Below, in pieces: positions 1 to 8,970 of a stretch of DNA of 64,000 bases. Under the pieces are notes generated by a model. It worked only from the letters and a program-made list of their open reading frames with translations. It searched no databases and was not told where the DNA came from. Within the stretch, counting starts at the first letter, position 1; every line of letters begins with the position of its first letter. The stretch is from the NCBI RefSeq assembly GCF_000379845.1, contig NZ_KB903771.1, forward strand, positions 1-64,000. Reading direction: 5' to 3'. The stretch comes from Moraxella boevrei DSM 14165 (GTDB taxonomy: Bacteria > Pseudomonadota > Gammaproteobacteria > Pseudomonadales > Moraxellaceae). The position numbers and the translations under genes are program-made.

Positions 1-1352
1 ATTTCATCTGCCACCCATGCTTTTTGCAGAGTTTTTAATACTAAATAACGTTTATTGTTACTATCATATTCAAGTGCTTGGGCTAAGTTTCTTTCATCTG
101 TTTTGCTAAAAATAGGGTGTACTGTTGTCCAACCACCTATCTTTTGGCTATGTTCTTTCCATATCTCATCCCCCATACCTTGTACACGATAGTCCAAAGA
201 AATGTGAATATCGCCATAGAAATCATTCCCCACATCATTTTTAACACTTAATTCTGCCAAAACCTGCTCATCATTAGGCAGACTAATCCCCATGCTAATC
301 GTCATGTCTTTGCTAATAGCCGTTGGAGCAAACTCGCCCAATTTGGTTTTGCCATTGTCAATCTTTTCAGGAAAGTTAAAACGTCCACCTGCAATGCTAA
401 TGCTACTTTGCTTATCACCATTTATCACACCCCCGATCGGCTGTGGCGTGGAGAGATTTGCAACGTCCGCCCACAAAAACGCCTTTTGCCCTTCGTTGAT
501 TTGGCTAGTTTGGTTATTGCCCTGCTCGTCCGATGTCCAATACACACGATAAGTTGGCGGTAAATAGTCATCAGGCACACGTTGCCACACCGCAAACACT
601 TGAGCTTGTCGCACGTCATCGCCTGTCGCATAGTTGTGCGTCGCCCCAAGCTGGGCTGTCCAGTCGGTGGCTTTGATATTTTGTCCGACAATTGCCTTGC
701 CTTGGGCGGTGCGTATCCAGTTGCCATAGCCAAGCTCGTCATAAATGGCTTGGCTGTTTTCATAATGATGTTCGGTAATAAATAGTCCGCCAATTGGGAT
801 TTTTAGTTGCTCTACTTGTTGTTGCAATTTTTTAATCACCGTATTGCTTACTTCATCAAGCAAACTACGCAACGCATATTGTGGGTGTGGGTCAGCATGG
901 GCTAAATGCTGTTGCATGAGTGCCACTGCCATAGCTCCGTTAGGGTCGGCTACCACCTGAACATGGCTGATATCCAACGCATCAACCGTTAAGCCAAATG
1001 AGCCAACAAACGCCACGTCAGGATACACCTTTAATAACGGCTTGTCGGTACGGCTCGCTACGGCAAATAAAATATTGTTTTCATCAAACACCCCAATCTC
1101 CCACACTTCGGTTTCGGTGTCTGCATACAGTGTGGTGCTAAATCGTAAGGTATGGCTAGCAGGCTCAATCCCACCTGCGGTAATCGTATGACGGCTGATT
1201 TCGCTATCTAAGGCGATTTTATCGCTCGTGGGTGTGTATTTACCCTGTCCGATACCAACATGGGTTAATCGCAACGTTAGACCTGTGTTGGCATCGTCAA
1301 GTAAGGCATTTTTGCCTGCATCTGTGAGTTTAAATAAAATAGGATTTGACAT
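1..1352 (-). CDS. Tail fibre / tail-collar protein, C-terminus cut by window edge
   Basis: The minus frame is open from an ATG at 1352 to the window edge, giving at least 450 residues with the C-terminus missing. The N-terminal 150 residues (start MSNPILFKLTDAGKNALL, later an HIGIGQG-like turn and repeated beta segments) resemble the DUF3751 phage tail-fibre N-terminal domain, which docks the fibre to the baseplate. Around residue 160 a segment resembles the collar and shaft transition (HPQYALRSLLDE). The remaining part is beta-rich and probably variable. It is the last gene visible of a minus-strand late operon and starts 9 bases after the preceding stop. Receptor binding is inferred from the family. 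Confidence 0.65.
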   Translation of the reverse strand, partial: MSNPILFKLTDAGKNALLDDANTGLTLRLTHVGIGQGKYTPTSDKIALDSEISRHTITAGGIEPASHTLRFSTTLYADTETEVWEIGVFDENNILFAVASRTDKPLLKVYPDVAFVGSFGLTVDALDISHVQVVADPNGAMAVALMQQHLAHADPHPQYALRSLLDEVSNTVIKKLQQQVEQLKIPIGGLFITEHHYENSQAIYDELGYGNWIRTAQGKAIVGQNIKATDWTAQLGATHNYATGDDVRQAQVFAVWQRVPDDYLPPTYRVYWTSDEQGNNQTSQINEGQKAFLWADVANLSTPQPIGGVINGDKQSSISIAGGRFNFPEKIDNGKTKLGEFAPTAISKDMTISMGISLPNDEQVLAELSVKNDVGNDFYGDIHISLDYRVQGMGDEIWKEHSQKIGGWTTVHPIFSKTDERNLAQALEYDSNNKRYLVLKTLQKAWVADE

Positions 1353-1361
1353 AACTATCCT

Positions 1362-1805
1362 TTAACTGATAATGGCATAACTGGGATTTTGGGTGCTTTC
1401 ACGTTGTTTAGCAAGCTCCATAACGATATTACTAATATGGGGCAGTACGGTATTTTTATATTCTTCAAGCGATAACACAGGCATTCTATCCGCCAAACTG
1501 ATTTTTAACAGATATAGTGTGTCTTTTTGTAGTCGCAACAGGGCTTGATGATGCACTTGATCGACAGTGTGACTGAGCATAAAAATAAGATTACCTATAT
1601 TGTCGTAACCGCCGATTTCATGCACGCCGACATCTTCGGCATAACCGACAAAGGCGTAAAGCGTTTTTGTGTGAGCGTCATAGGTGGCTTCATAACTTGC
1701 GATTGGATTTAGCATCTGTGTTTTAGCATGAATGCCTGTACCGATTTTAAGTGTGCCAACCGACTCATAATTATTCTTGGGGGCATGTAGCGTTATGTGT
1801 GTCAT
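1362..1805 (-). CDS. Hypothetical phage protein next to the tail fibre
   Basis: A 147-residue protein with no recognised domain. It alternates beta-type and helical segments and has no signal peptide or membrane span. It lies between the terminase large subunit and the tail fibre, 19 bases after the terminase stop, in the same minus-strand operon, so a virion or assembly role is likely. The C-terminal half is helical and could bind a partner, as small fibre chaperones do, but no motif proves this. Confidence 0.6.
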   Translation of the reverse strand: MTHITLHAPKNNYESVGTLKIGTGIHAKTQMLNPIASYEATYDAHTKTLYAFVGYAEDVGVHEIGGYDNIGNLIFMLSHTVDQVHHQALLRLQKDTLYLLKISLADRMPVLSLEEYKNTVLPHISNIVMELAKQRESTQNPSYAIIS

Positions 1806-1824
1806 CGTTCACCTTATCTTTTGA

Positions 1825-3372
1825 TTATATATCATGGGCAACTGCTTTTAAAACATCCCATTCTTGGCTATCTTTTTGCTTAGTATCTATCATATCACTA
1901 TCGGCAGGGGCATAATTGACGTATTCCAAAAAGCAAAAGGCAAAGGTGTCTAAAATATCAGGTGATGAGATGCCTTGTTTTCGCATATCTTTTTTAGATA
2001 GCATTTTCCAGCGGGCTTTATCATCAAACACATAAGGCAGTTTAATCGCTTGTTCTTCAATTTGATTTTTGATGCCATAATGCGATTGGACCTTTTGCGA
2101 TAGGCAAAAATATCCTTTTTGAATGGCTTTTGCCAAACTCACATAGGCGTGTGAGCGTTTGTTCAGATAATACAAGCGATTGGCATTTTTAAAACAGGAC
2201 ACACCCCAATGTACTTCGGTAAAATACACGCCTTCTGCTTTTAACGTTTGGCAAAGACCTGCACCGCTACCAATGGGGTCAATCACCAGCATTGCCCCTG
2301 GATAGGTGTCTAGTAAATCATAAATTTTGGCTTTTAATTGGTTAATCTGGGCTTGGCTTGACACAAGCGGAATATCCAGTACTTCCACAAAACGCTCTAC
2401 ACGCCCTTTGACAACCTTATCCACGATTTTAGCAAGCGTAATCACGCTACTATCACGCCCAACGCCACCGCCAACGTCCACCGTAATAATATAACCAAAA
2501 CGATCATCGGTATTGATACATTGCTTAATTGCAAGCATTTGTTGAAATTCGGAACGGGTGATTAAAAACTCGCCCTTTAATTCTGGAAACTCGCCACGGA
2601 TACGGATTAAATAACCAGGTGAATTTCTATCACCATATTGATATAAGGCTTCAATCAATTTATCGGTGCTAACAATGGGGGATAATTCCCCATTGAATTT
2701 TAACGCAATCCATTTACCGCCATTTTTATGGCTTAATTTATGATGCGTATCATAAAAAAATCCTGTGCCACGAGCGGGCTGACTGGTTAAGACCGCTTTA
2801 TTATCTTTATGGGTCAAAGCACCGATTGCCACTTCCATAACAGCGTTATCAATACCACACGCTTCGTCCGCCCAGACCATGTAGTTATCGCCATGCTGAC
2901 CTGCAATGTTGGTTGGCTGATGTTTTGGGGCGGTTTGGGCAAACACAAACCAAGTCTTTTCATAGCCTTTGATATATACTTTTTCGCTAAATACTGCCAT
3001 ATAATTAGCAAGCCAGCCCCACACGCCATTTCGCAATCGCTCCAAACAAATGCTAATCTCTTTCCAAACAACGGTACGTAATTGTCCGATTTGAGGAGCG
3101 GTAAACATCATAATACTGTCATCAAAGCACAATAAATGCCACAGGGCGACAATACCAGCCGAGCGGCTTTTACCTGTCCCATGACCAGACGCCACCGTTG
3201 TTCTACTACCGGGTACTTGAATACTGGTAAATAACATTTCTTGTTGTGGAGTAACGGCTTGTCCTGCTTCTTCGGTCATGTTAAGCACTTCAACGGCAAA
3301 GCGTGTAATATCATAACGATAGCGTTTACAAAATTCATACCATGCAGGTAAGGTTTTTAAATCTTCTAGCAT
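1825..3372 (-). CDS. terL: Terminase large subunit (DNA packaging ATPase/nuclease)
   Basis: The 515-residue protein has both halves of a packaging motor. The N-terminal ATPase shows a Walker A loop SGHGTGKS at residues 62-69 and a Walker B ending in the acidic pair D169-E170 (MVWADEACG). The C-terminal RNase H-like nuclease shows D299 in ITVDVGGG, D365 in VIDPIGSG and an aspartate cluster near 472-475 (SPDILDTF), matching the three-acid metal site of headful or cos nucleases. It acts with the portal (28569-30161) to pump and cut DNA. It lies about 25 kb from the portal, which is unusual because the two are normally adjacent. Length is normal for the family. The ATG at 3372 is the natural start. 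Confidence 0.9.
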   Translation of the reverse strand: MLEDLKTLPAWYEFCKRYRYDITRFAVEVLNMTEEAGQAVTPQQEMLFTSIQVPGSRTTVASGHGTGKSRSAGIVALWHLLCFDDSIMMFTAPQIGQLRTVVWKEISICLERLRNGVWGWLANYMAVFSEKVYIKGYEKTWFVFAQTAPKHQPTNIAGQHGDNYMVWADEACGIDNAVMEVAIGALTHKDNKAVLTSQPARGTGFFYDTHHKLSHKNGGKWIALKFNGELSPIVSTDKLIEALYQYGDRNSPGYLIRIRGEFPELKGEFLITRSEFQQMLAIKQCINTDDRFGYIITVDVGGGVGRDSSVITLAKIVDKVVKGRVERFVEVLDIPLVSSQAQINQLKAKIYDLLDTYPGAMLVIDPIGSGAGLCQTLKAEGVYFTEVHWGVSCFKNANRLYYLNKRSHAYVSLAKAIQKGYFCLSQKVQSHYGIKNQIEEQAIKLPYVFDDKARWKMLSKKDMRKQGISSPDILDTFAFCFLEYVNYAPADSDMIDTKQKDSQEWDVLKAVAHDI

Positions 3373-3380
3373 GAAAACAC

Positions 3381-3878
3381 CTACACACTAAACGGTACTA
3401 ACCAATCATCATCGCCGTCATCTGTGGTTTGTTCATGGGTTAGCATAAAGCCCTGCCTTGCCATATACGCCCCCCAAACCGCCAACACAATGGCAATGTG
3501 TCCATTATTAATGGACGTGTCAAATTCCAATTCCTGACCTGTTTCGCCCACCTTTTTTGTCTGTAAAAAATCGCTTGGGTTATACATTCTGATATCATCA
3601 TTAATCACCAAAAGATTAGAGCGTTTTACTTCCAAAAATATTTGCAACACTTCTTTTAAATGTTTTTTTTCATCAAACGCCAAAGACCAATGCGAAAACA
3701 CTTTTGGTGTGTCGGTTACCACCAAGGTATTGTCTTTTGGGATAACTGGCTCATGATAATTGGCTTGTTTTTCTACCAAAATTTTACCGCTATCCGCCAT
3801 GGTTACCGCAATCATTCGCACAGGCTCACCCATATAACCTGCACAACGGCTATCAATCACAACAATGTTTTCACTCAT
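3381..3878 (-). CDS. Hypothetical phage protein upstream of terminase
   Basis: A 165-residue protein without a firm family match. The first 40 residues (VVIDSRCAGYMGEPVRMIAV) and the regular beta-strand spacing give a faint impression of an RNase H/RuvC-type fold, but a full acidic triad is not visible, so this is only a guess. The C-terminus is acidic (DDGDDDW). Its ATG overlaps the stop of the preceding gene by four bases, indicating translational coupling, and terminase follows after 8 bases. Confidence 0.6.
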   Translation of the reverse strand: MSENIVVIDSRCAGYMGEPVRMIAVTMADSGKILVEKQANYHEPVIPKDNTLVVTDTPKVFSHWSLAFDEKKHLKEVLQIFLEVKRSNLLVINDDIRMYNPSDFLQTKKVGETGQELEFDTSINNGHIAIVLAVWGAYMARQGFMLTHEQTTDDGDDDWLVPFSV

Positions 3879-4828
3879 GGCTTATCCTTTGGCAAATTTT
3901 CAATGCTGATTTCTTTACTTTGTTTATCCGCCTTAATACGCTGATTATCAGGATAAATATCCGCTTCAATCACCATTGCATTTAACTCGGTATTTGTCGC
4001 TTTTTCGCCTGTAACTGGCTTAAAGGGATTATTCACCGTTGCTCCTGAATCAATCGGCTTAAACGGATTGGTTGGTTTTTTCGGTGTAATATCCGTGCTA
4101 GGTGGTATGTCTTGCCATTTTTCAGGTGTACCCACTTCGCCTGTGTCCGTGTCATTATCCCATGCACCGTCAAGCCCTGTCATAATCGGAATATCGCCCA
4201 TAATGGTACAATCCACCGTAACAATGGTTAAATTTTGGTATTCACCAGCGGTATCAGGATAAAGGCTATTATCTAGCACCCGAAATTCCCAATTATCAAT
4301 GAGTTTTTTATCACCCACAAACCCCAACTCAAACGCCACTTCAAAGGTACGCTTGCTTTCATGGCGAAAATAAGCACACAACTGGTTAGAAATCATCATT
4401 GCCCCATGCACATCAGGGCAAAAAAAGGCAATTTGACAACGCAAAGCAGACGGTATGGCTCTAAGCTGTGCGACTCGGTTTTCTGGGTCATGCGGGATTA
4501 TGACATCAAGCCATGCAGACCGCCCAACGACTTGGTCGTATTCAGGCGGTGTTTGAATGGGGGCTACGGCGGTTGTCATTACAGGGATAAAAGCCGAGCG
4601 AGTTTGACTTTGGCTATTTTGGTTTTCTTCCCACGCTTTTAACATGGCTTGGCTATCGTCAATCATATTAGAGCGACACGCCAAAATCGCCTGTTCTAAC
4701 GGAGCGGTTTTCCAACGATAAACCGCCTGACCTTCAGGTTTGCACCACTGGCGAAAATCTCGCAAGCATAATGCCCACGCCATTTGAATACATTCAAGAC
4801 TGGATTTGGTGTATCTATCGTTCATCAA
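3875..4828 (-). CDS. Probable head or neck structural protein, unknown family
   Basis: A 317-residue protein. Residues 1-75 are helical and rich in Trp and Cys; residues 90-215 alternate beta strands; residues 215-317 are proline, acid and Asn rich, with two NPFKP repeats, typical of a flexible tail. No enzyme motif is visible. It overlaps the upstream gene (4825) and downstream gene (3878) by four bases each, forming a coupled set with the terminase. A head-completion or tail-terminator role is suggested by position and by the beta-rich middle, not by a recognised domain. Confidence 0.6.
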   Translation of the reverse strand: MMNDRYTKSSLECIQMAWALCLRDFRQWCKPEGQAVYRWKTAPLEQAILACRSNMIDDSQAMLKAWEENQNSQSQTRSAFIPVMTTAVAPIQTPPEYDQVVGRSAWLDVIIPHDPENRVAQLRAIPSALRCQIAFFCPDVHGAMMISNQLCAYFRHESKRTFEVAFELGFVGDKKLIDNWEFRVLDNSLYPDTAGEYQNLTIVTVDCTIMGDIPIMTGLDGAWDNDTDTGEVGTPEKWQDIPPSTDITPKKPTNPFKPIDSGATVNNPFKPVTGEKATNTELNAMVIEADIYPDNQRIKADKQSKEISIENLPKDKP

Positions 4829-5730
4829 TAACCCCCAAAAATCTTTGACAAACCGCTGTAATCTATATGTTTCTCTGGCAGTTGTTTATCAGGTGTTTGA
4901 TTTATCTGATGTAAACCAATGTTATCAAACGCCTTAACTTCGTCCAAAAATTGCGAAAAAGGAGCAGACGGACAAATTAGACTGTCTAATAATTGCTCTT
5001 GGCGGTTTTGTCGTTTTTGGGCTAATCGTTGTTGGCGGTTCATATAGTCCATTAACTGCTGTTGGCTGGCTAGGGCTTCTTTTTGATAAAAATCAATCAT
5101 TTGCGTGGCGGTTTGGATATCTTGTTTGCTATTTATGACCTGATAAATACTATCGTACTGAGCGATAAGACTTTGCTCTAAAGCATTTTTTAACATCAAT
5201 TGTTCATCAGTCGGATTTTGTAAACTGTCAAACATCAAGCCGTCAAACGCCCCAAATCCTTTGTTGGTGTGGTAATTTGGGTTTCTGACATAATCAAACC
5301 CATAAAAACCATTCACCTGTCTCATGCCACTGGCTGACGGCTTAAACATCACGGCGGTACTAAACCCACCCACGCCAGCCTTATATTGTTGATAAGCATA
5401 TTCACCAGTTTCATTTTCTAAAAACTCTTCACGGTGGGTAACATTACCGTTTTTATCAGCAATGAGTTCAACGGTGCGAATAGCAGGGGCAATGCGAATT
5501 TCTCGTCCGTCATCGGTAAACACGGTATCTGGCGGATTCATGCCATGTAACATACGCACTTCATGACCGTAATAACCGTACAAATCGCCCGTTGCAACCA
5601 ATTCTTGCACGGCTTTTGAGTTAATGGCATCAACCATGGATAAAACATCAACATTGGAGCGGTCTTGACCGTTGTATTTTCGCCCACGTTCTTTGATGTT
5701 ATAGGTTATGGCTTTGGTTTTTCTTGACAT
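4825..5730 (-). CDS. Candidate prohead protease/scaffold protein
   Basis: The 301-residue protein has an N-terminal region (about 40-140) with a GYYGHE motif and, about 80 residues later, GGFSTAV. This resembles the His and Ser positions of phage head-maturation proteases of the T4 gp21/U9 type. Residues 190-250 form a Gln-rich coiled coil (YMNRQQRLAQKRQNRQ), which would suit a scaffold domain fused to the protease. It should cleave capsid precursors inside the prohead. No capsid gene is visible beside it, so the assignment is tentative. The Shine-Dalgarno (AAAGGGGA) lies inside a 17-bp hairpin directly upstream. Confidence 0.45.
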   Translation of the reverse strand: MSRKTKAITYNIKERGRKYNGQDRSNVDVLSMVDAINSKAVQELVATGDLYGYYGHEVRMLHGMNPPDTVFTDDGREIRIAPAIRTVELIADKNGNVTHREEFLENETGEYAYQQYKAGVGGFSTAVMFKPSASGMRQVNGFYGFDYVRNPNYHTNKGFGAFDGLMFDSLQNPTDEQLMLKNALEQSLIAQYDSIYQVINSKQDIQTATQMIDFYQKEALASQQQLMDYMNRQQRLAQKRQNRQEQLLDSLICPSAPFSQFLDEVKAFDNIGLHQINQTPDKQLPEKHIDYSGLSKIFGGY

Positions 5731-5733
5731 AAA

Positions 5734-5779
5734 AAAATCCCCTTTAAACTTTAATGAATGCTAGTTTAAAGGGGATTTT
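5734..5779 (-). promoter_or_regulatory. Hairpin burying the ribosome-binding site of the 4825-5730 gene
   Basis: A perfect 17-bp inverted repeat (5734-5750 and 5763-5779, 12-base loop) lies three bases before the ATG at 5730. Its 3' arm on the minus strand contains AAAGGGGA, the only good Shine-Dalgarno for this gene, and is followed by a T run up to the ATG. It could work as a terminator, a translational lock, or both. It also separates the minus-strand late genes from the plus-strand toxin cassette. Confidence 0.75.
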
Positions 5780-5804
5780 GTGAAAGTTTATGCAATGTTC
5801 CTAA

Positions 5805-5833
5805 TTGACAAGCACGCCAAAGGCGTATAAAAT
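5805..5833 (+). promoter_or_regulatory. Promoter of the HigB/HigA-like cassette
   Basis: TTGACA at 5805-5810, 17-base spacer, TAAAAT at 5828-5833. The first toxin codon follows 20 bases later with the ribosome-binding site AAGGAAAG. The cassette therefore has its own constitutive-looking promoter, opposite to the surrounding late operon. Confidence 0.7.
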
Positions 5834-5853
5834 TAGCAAAAAAAGGAAAGACG

Positions 5854-6201
5854 ATGAAACGCCTATTACAGTTTATAGAAACCAGCTTGTTCACCAAACA
5901 AATCAAAAGTTTGATTACTGATGATGAATATTCACAATTACAAGATAGTCTAATGAATGAACCTGAACAAGGTGATATCGTTATTGGCACAGGTGGCGTT
6001 AGAAAAACACGCTTTGCCATTGGCAATCGTGGCAAAAGTGGTGGTTTGCGGATTATATATTTTTATGTGGATAGTAAAGGGCGTATTTATATGCTTCTTG
6101 CCTATCCAAAATCCAAACAAACAACCTTATCCGATGAAGAAAAATCTATCTTATTAAAATTAACAACAGCGATTAAAGAGAATATACAAAATGAGCAATA
6201 A
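5854..6201 (+). CDS. RelE/HigB-type toxin
   Basis: The 115-residue protein matches the RelE/HigB2 superfamily: an N-terminal helix pair (FTKQIKSLITDDEYSQLQDSL), then GDIVIGTGGVRKTRFAIGN and a strand pair ending in IYMLLAYPKS. Such toxins cleave mRNA on the ribosome. Arg and Lys residues in the RKTRFA and YPKSKQ segments are in the expected active-site area. It is followed by an overlapping helix-turn-helix antitoxin gene, the toxin-first order typical of higBA. It is a cargo gene of the prophage, divergent from its neighbours, likely maintaining the prophage or acting on superinfecting phage. Confidence 0.8.
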   Translation: MKRLLQFIETSLFTKQIKSLITDDEYSQLQDSLMNEPEQGDIVIGTGGVRKTRFAIGNRGKSGGLRIIYFYVDSKGRIYMLLAYPKSKQTTLSDEEKSILLKLTTAIKENIQNEQ

Positions 6202-6481
6202 TGAATTTTTCAATGATTTAAAGGCTTCATTAGAAGAAGCCCTAAGCATCGCCAAAGGCGAAACCACCCCTAGTCGTGTTTTTACTTATGAAGTAGAAAT
6301 ACCAGATGTGAAGGAAATTCGTAAAAAAACAGGGCTTTCACAAATTGATTTTGCCAACAAATTAAAAATCAGTTTTAAAACCTTGCAAAACTGGGAGCAA
6401 GGTCGCAGAAAGCCAACAGGGACAGCCATTGTTTTGATGAACTTAATCAACAAAGACCCCAATATTTTAAACTTAACCTAA
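6191..6481 (+). CDS. HigA-type helix-turn-helix antitoxin
   Basis: A 96-residue protein with an XRE-type helix-turn-helix at about 40-85 (IRKKTGLSQIDFANKLKI, then SFKTLQNWEQGRRKPTG), as in NadS/HigA2 antitoxins. The N-terminal 35 residues form an acidic helix (NDLKASLEEALSIAKGE) expected to wrap the toxin. It overlaps the toxin gene by 11 bases, so it is co-translated. It should neutralise the toxin and repress the promoter at 5805-5833. The stop lies within the end of the convergent gene at 6473. Confidence 0.82.
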   Translation: MSNNEFFNDLKASLEEALSIAKGETTPSRVFTYEVEIPDVKEIRKKTGLSQIDFANKLKISFKTLQNWEQGRRKPTGTAIVLMNLINKDPNILNLT

Positions 6482-8959
6482 AAACCGCTCACCACCCAAA
6501 CCGCCTGTAATGGCATACGCCAAACTTTTATCGCTGACATTTTGCGGAATTTGGCTTTGACTGCTAGCGGTTATGCTATCGCTTTTTTCGGTTGATAGTT
6601 TTTGGGTAATGCTTGGCGGTTTTGGGATATTGACGGCTGACACATTGGGGGCTTTTGCCTGAGCTATTGATTTCCACCCTTTGCCGTCAAAATAACGATT
6701 GGCTGGGTGGGCTTTGTATTTATCGCTTGGATTATAATTAAAACCGCCTTCAAACGTTGCACCATAGGCTTGGGCGTAGGTCTGTAATTCTTTGTTGGTA
6801 AGAGAGCCTAATTTTGTATTATTGTTAAAATTATCCGCAACGCCCAATAGTCGCACATTTGCCCCTGTCTTTTGTAAAGTTTGTAACTGTTGTTTAACCA
6901 AATCCAGTGAATTTTTAGCATTCATCGCATTAGACAATCCACTTGATAACACCACTTGGGTGTTTTTGTTAATCGCTCCTGCCTTGATTAATGACTGAAT
7001 TTGCCCTAACACTTGGCTAGGGTTTTGTCCATTGACCGCCGTTGATTTGTCTGAGCCATGCACTTGATTGTATTGCACGCCAATACTATCACCAATCACC
7101 ACACGATTATTACCAAAACGATTGCTTTGGCTGGCAAGTTGTTGTAATTTGTTGGATTGATTGTTGTTTTTTTGGTTTGAAGTGATTGATTTTCCAGTAA
7201 CCATGCTTGCAGTTTTGTTTAAATGTCCACGTCTGCGATTGTCATGCGACTTCCAGTCAAAACTTGCACCGCCACGCAATTTATTTTGACCATAAGCCCA
7301 ACCGACATAGTTTTTACCAAGTTCTTTCGCATAATTCTCTGGATTATCGTGTGGATTTGCCCAAAAATTGCCTAATTTGCCTTTATAAGCACCTTTCATT
7401 TCAGATACAGAAAATTCAGCCATAGCGTCAATAGTCGCTTGTGACTGCACCATTTTACCATTTTGTAACAAGCCTTTTGTGTTTAAATGTGCCTTAAGTC
7501 TATCCGCTCTTTCTCTATTCCAAGACAACATACCAATGTTTGTAATATTATTACCATTTTTATCTTTAGCGGCATCGGTATGATAGCCAAAAATATTTTT
7601 GTTTGCAAAATCACCTTCACGCCCAACTTCAGCCGTAATACCCAGTGCTTGCTCATGGCTTAACCCTGCTTTTCTATAAGCTTCATAAACGGCAACATTG
7701 TTTGGTTTACCACCTGTGCTATCACCTGTATCGTTTGGGTTTTGGCTATATTCAGCGTTAAAATCACCACTCGGAATAGCCCCACTCGTTGCATCGCCCA
7801 AGTTAATGTTAAACAAATCTTTGGCTTTGGTTTTTACCCACTCAAAAATCGCACTTGCTCCACTAAAAAATGGATTTAACCCAAATATAAAGGCTTTTTG
7901 CATTTTATCAGCAAGGTTATAATTGGTTAGCCCATTTGTCCAACGCTCAAGATAGGGGCTTGCGGTTTTGCCTAACGCTTCACCACCTTCAGACCCTAGC
8001 CATCCACCCAACAAGCCACCGACCACCGTGCCAACACCTGGCAAAATAACCGAGCCAATACTCGCCCCTGCCATAGCCCCTGCGACCCCACCACCAACCG
8101 CACCTATGCCAGATGATTTTTCTTCATGGCTTTTATTATCCCAACCATAAGCAAGATTTGATACGCCAAATAACGTCCCCAAAATGCCTAAACCTTTACC
8201 ACCCTTTTTAAGCAGTTTAAAAACCCCCTTACCACCTGCCATAAGCACGCCTAAACCACCCATAAGCATTTTTGCCAATAACCCCAACAAACCGCCACGC
8301 CTGCCGTTGTTGGCGATATTTTCTAAATGCTCTTCAACCGTTCTGTTATGTCGGTCTTGAGCCTGTGGAAGTGGTTCATTACGCTTTCTAGCAAATAACT
8401 TATTTTTTGTCCAAGCCCCCATACGCCACATCAGCCCCAACATTTTGCCCATAGGTTTCACGGTATCATAGACTTCGTGCATACTTTCCACCAATGGGTC
8501 AAGGTTTCTATCATCAACGCCCACATCAGCCACATTTTTAGCCACCGTATCGGATAATTTTTGGATAAAACTCACTTCTTCAGCCTGTGATGTAAATCGC
8601 CCATTGCTATCACGCAGTCGCTCTGTTGGCGTGTTTTGGCGGTTTTGATTTTGTCTAACGGGTGTATTTGTTGTATTACCAATTTCACGAGCAGGGGCTG
8701 GCAAATGTCTATTGCTTTGCCTTGATGTTTGTTCATCAACAATAGAAGTTTGTCGGTTACGTTGATTTCTTATTCTTGTGGTTTGGTTTAACTGCCCTAG
8801 TCGTTGATTGATGCCTTGTAATTGGGTTTGGCTTGTTTGTGCTTGTGCCGATAAAATCCGAATAATGGTTTGGGTGTCATCATGCAGTAAGCTGGTTTGC
8901 CGTTCAACACGTTGTAAACCAATAATAAAACCTTGTGGGTCATAATTTAAATTTTGCAT
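6473..8959 (-). CDS. Virion-associated protein with tail-lysozyme and SGNH-like domains
   Basis: The 828-residue protein is one of two tandem paralogs. Residues 1-60 carry the shared start (NYDPQGFIIGLQRVERQTSL) with a short coiled coil; 60-130 are Gln/Asn/Arg-rich. Residues 150-215 and the Gly/Ala-rich membrane-like stretch at 225-335 match the paralog. Residues about 420-560 (EAYRKAGLSHEQALGITAEVG) resemble phage tail lysozyme. A GDS motif (VVIGDSIGVQYN) near 640 opens an SGNH-hydrolase-like domain. The last 20 residues (SLAYAITGGLGGERFLG) are also shared. The glycine-zipper region suggests insertion into the membrane during DNA delivery. A tape-measure or pilot protein with cell-wall enzymes is the best reading. 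Confidence 0.7.
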   Translation of the reverse strand: MQNLNYDPQGFIIGLQRVERQTSLLHDDTQTIIRILSAQAQTSQTQLQGINQRLGQLNQTTRIRNQRNRQTSIVDEQTSRQSNRHLPAPAREIGNTTNTPVRQNQNRQNTPTERLRDSNGRFTSQAEEVSFIQKLSDTVAKNVADVGVDDRNLDPLVESMHEVYDTVKPMGKMLGLMWRMGAWTKNKLFARKRNEPLPQAQDRHNRTVEEHLENIANNGRRGGLLGLLAKMLMGGLGVLMAGGKGVFKLLKKGGKGLGILGTLFGVSNLAYGWDNKSHEEKSSGIGAVGGGVAGAMAGASIGSVILPGVGTVVGGLLGGWLGSEGGEALGKTASPYLERWTNGLTNYNLADKMQKAFIFGLNPFFSGASAIFEWVKTKAKDLFNINLGDATSGAIPSGDFNAEYSQNPNDTGDSTGGKPNNVAVYEAYRKAGLSHEQALGITAEVGREGDFANKNIFGYHTDAAKDKNGNNITNIGMLSWNRERADRLKAHLNTKGLLQNGKMVQSQATIDAMAEFSVSEMKGAYKGKLGNFWANPHDNPENYAKELGKNYVGWAYGQNKLRGGASFDWKSHDNRRRGHLNKTASMVTGKSITSNQKNNNQSNKLQQLASQSNRFGNNRVVIGDSIGVQYNQVHGSDKSTAVNGQNPSQVLGQIQSLIKAGAINKNTQVVLSSGLSNAMNAKNSLDLVKQQLQTLQKTGANVRLLGVADNFNNNTKLGSLTNKELQTYAQAYGATFEGGFNYNPSDKYKAHPANRYFDGKGWKSIAQAKAPNVSAVNIPKPPSITQKLSTEKSDSITASSQSQIPQNVSDKSLAYAITGGLGGERFLG

Positions 8960-8970
8960 ATTTTTATCCT

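Noticed and set aside
425-793. A 122-residue frame opposite the tail fibre gene
   Set aside because: It runs against the fibre gene with no ribosome-binding site, and the fibre frame is open through the whole region with recognisable protein features.
5734-5779. Insertion-sequence inverted repeats flanking the toxin cassette
   Set aside because: Both arms lie on one side of the cassette, there is no transposase and no target duplication, so a hairpin is the better reading.
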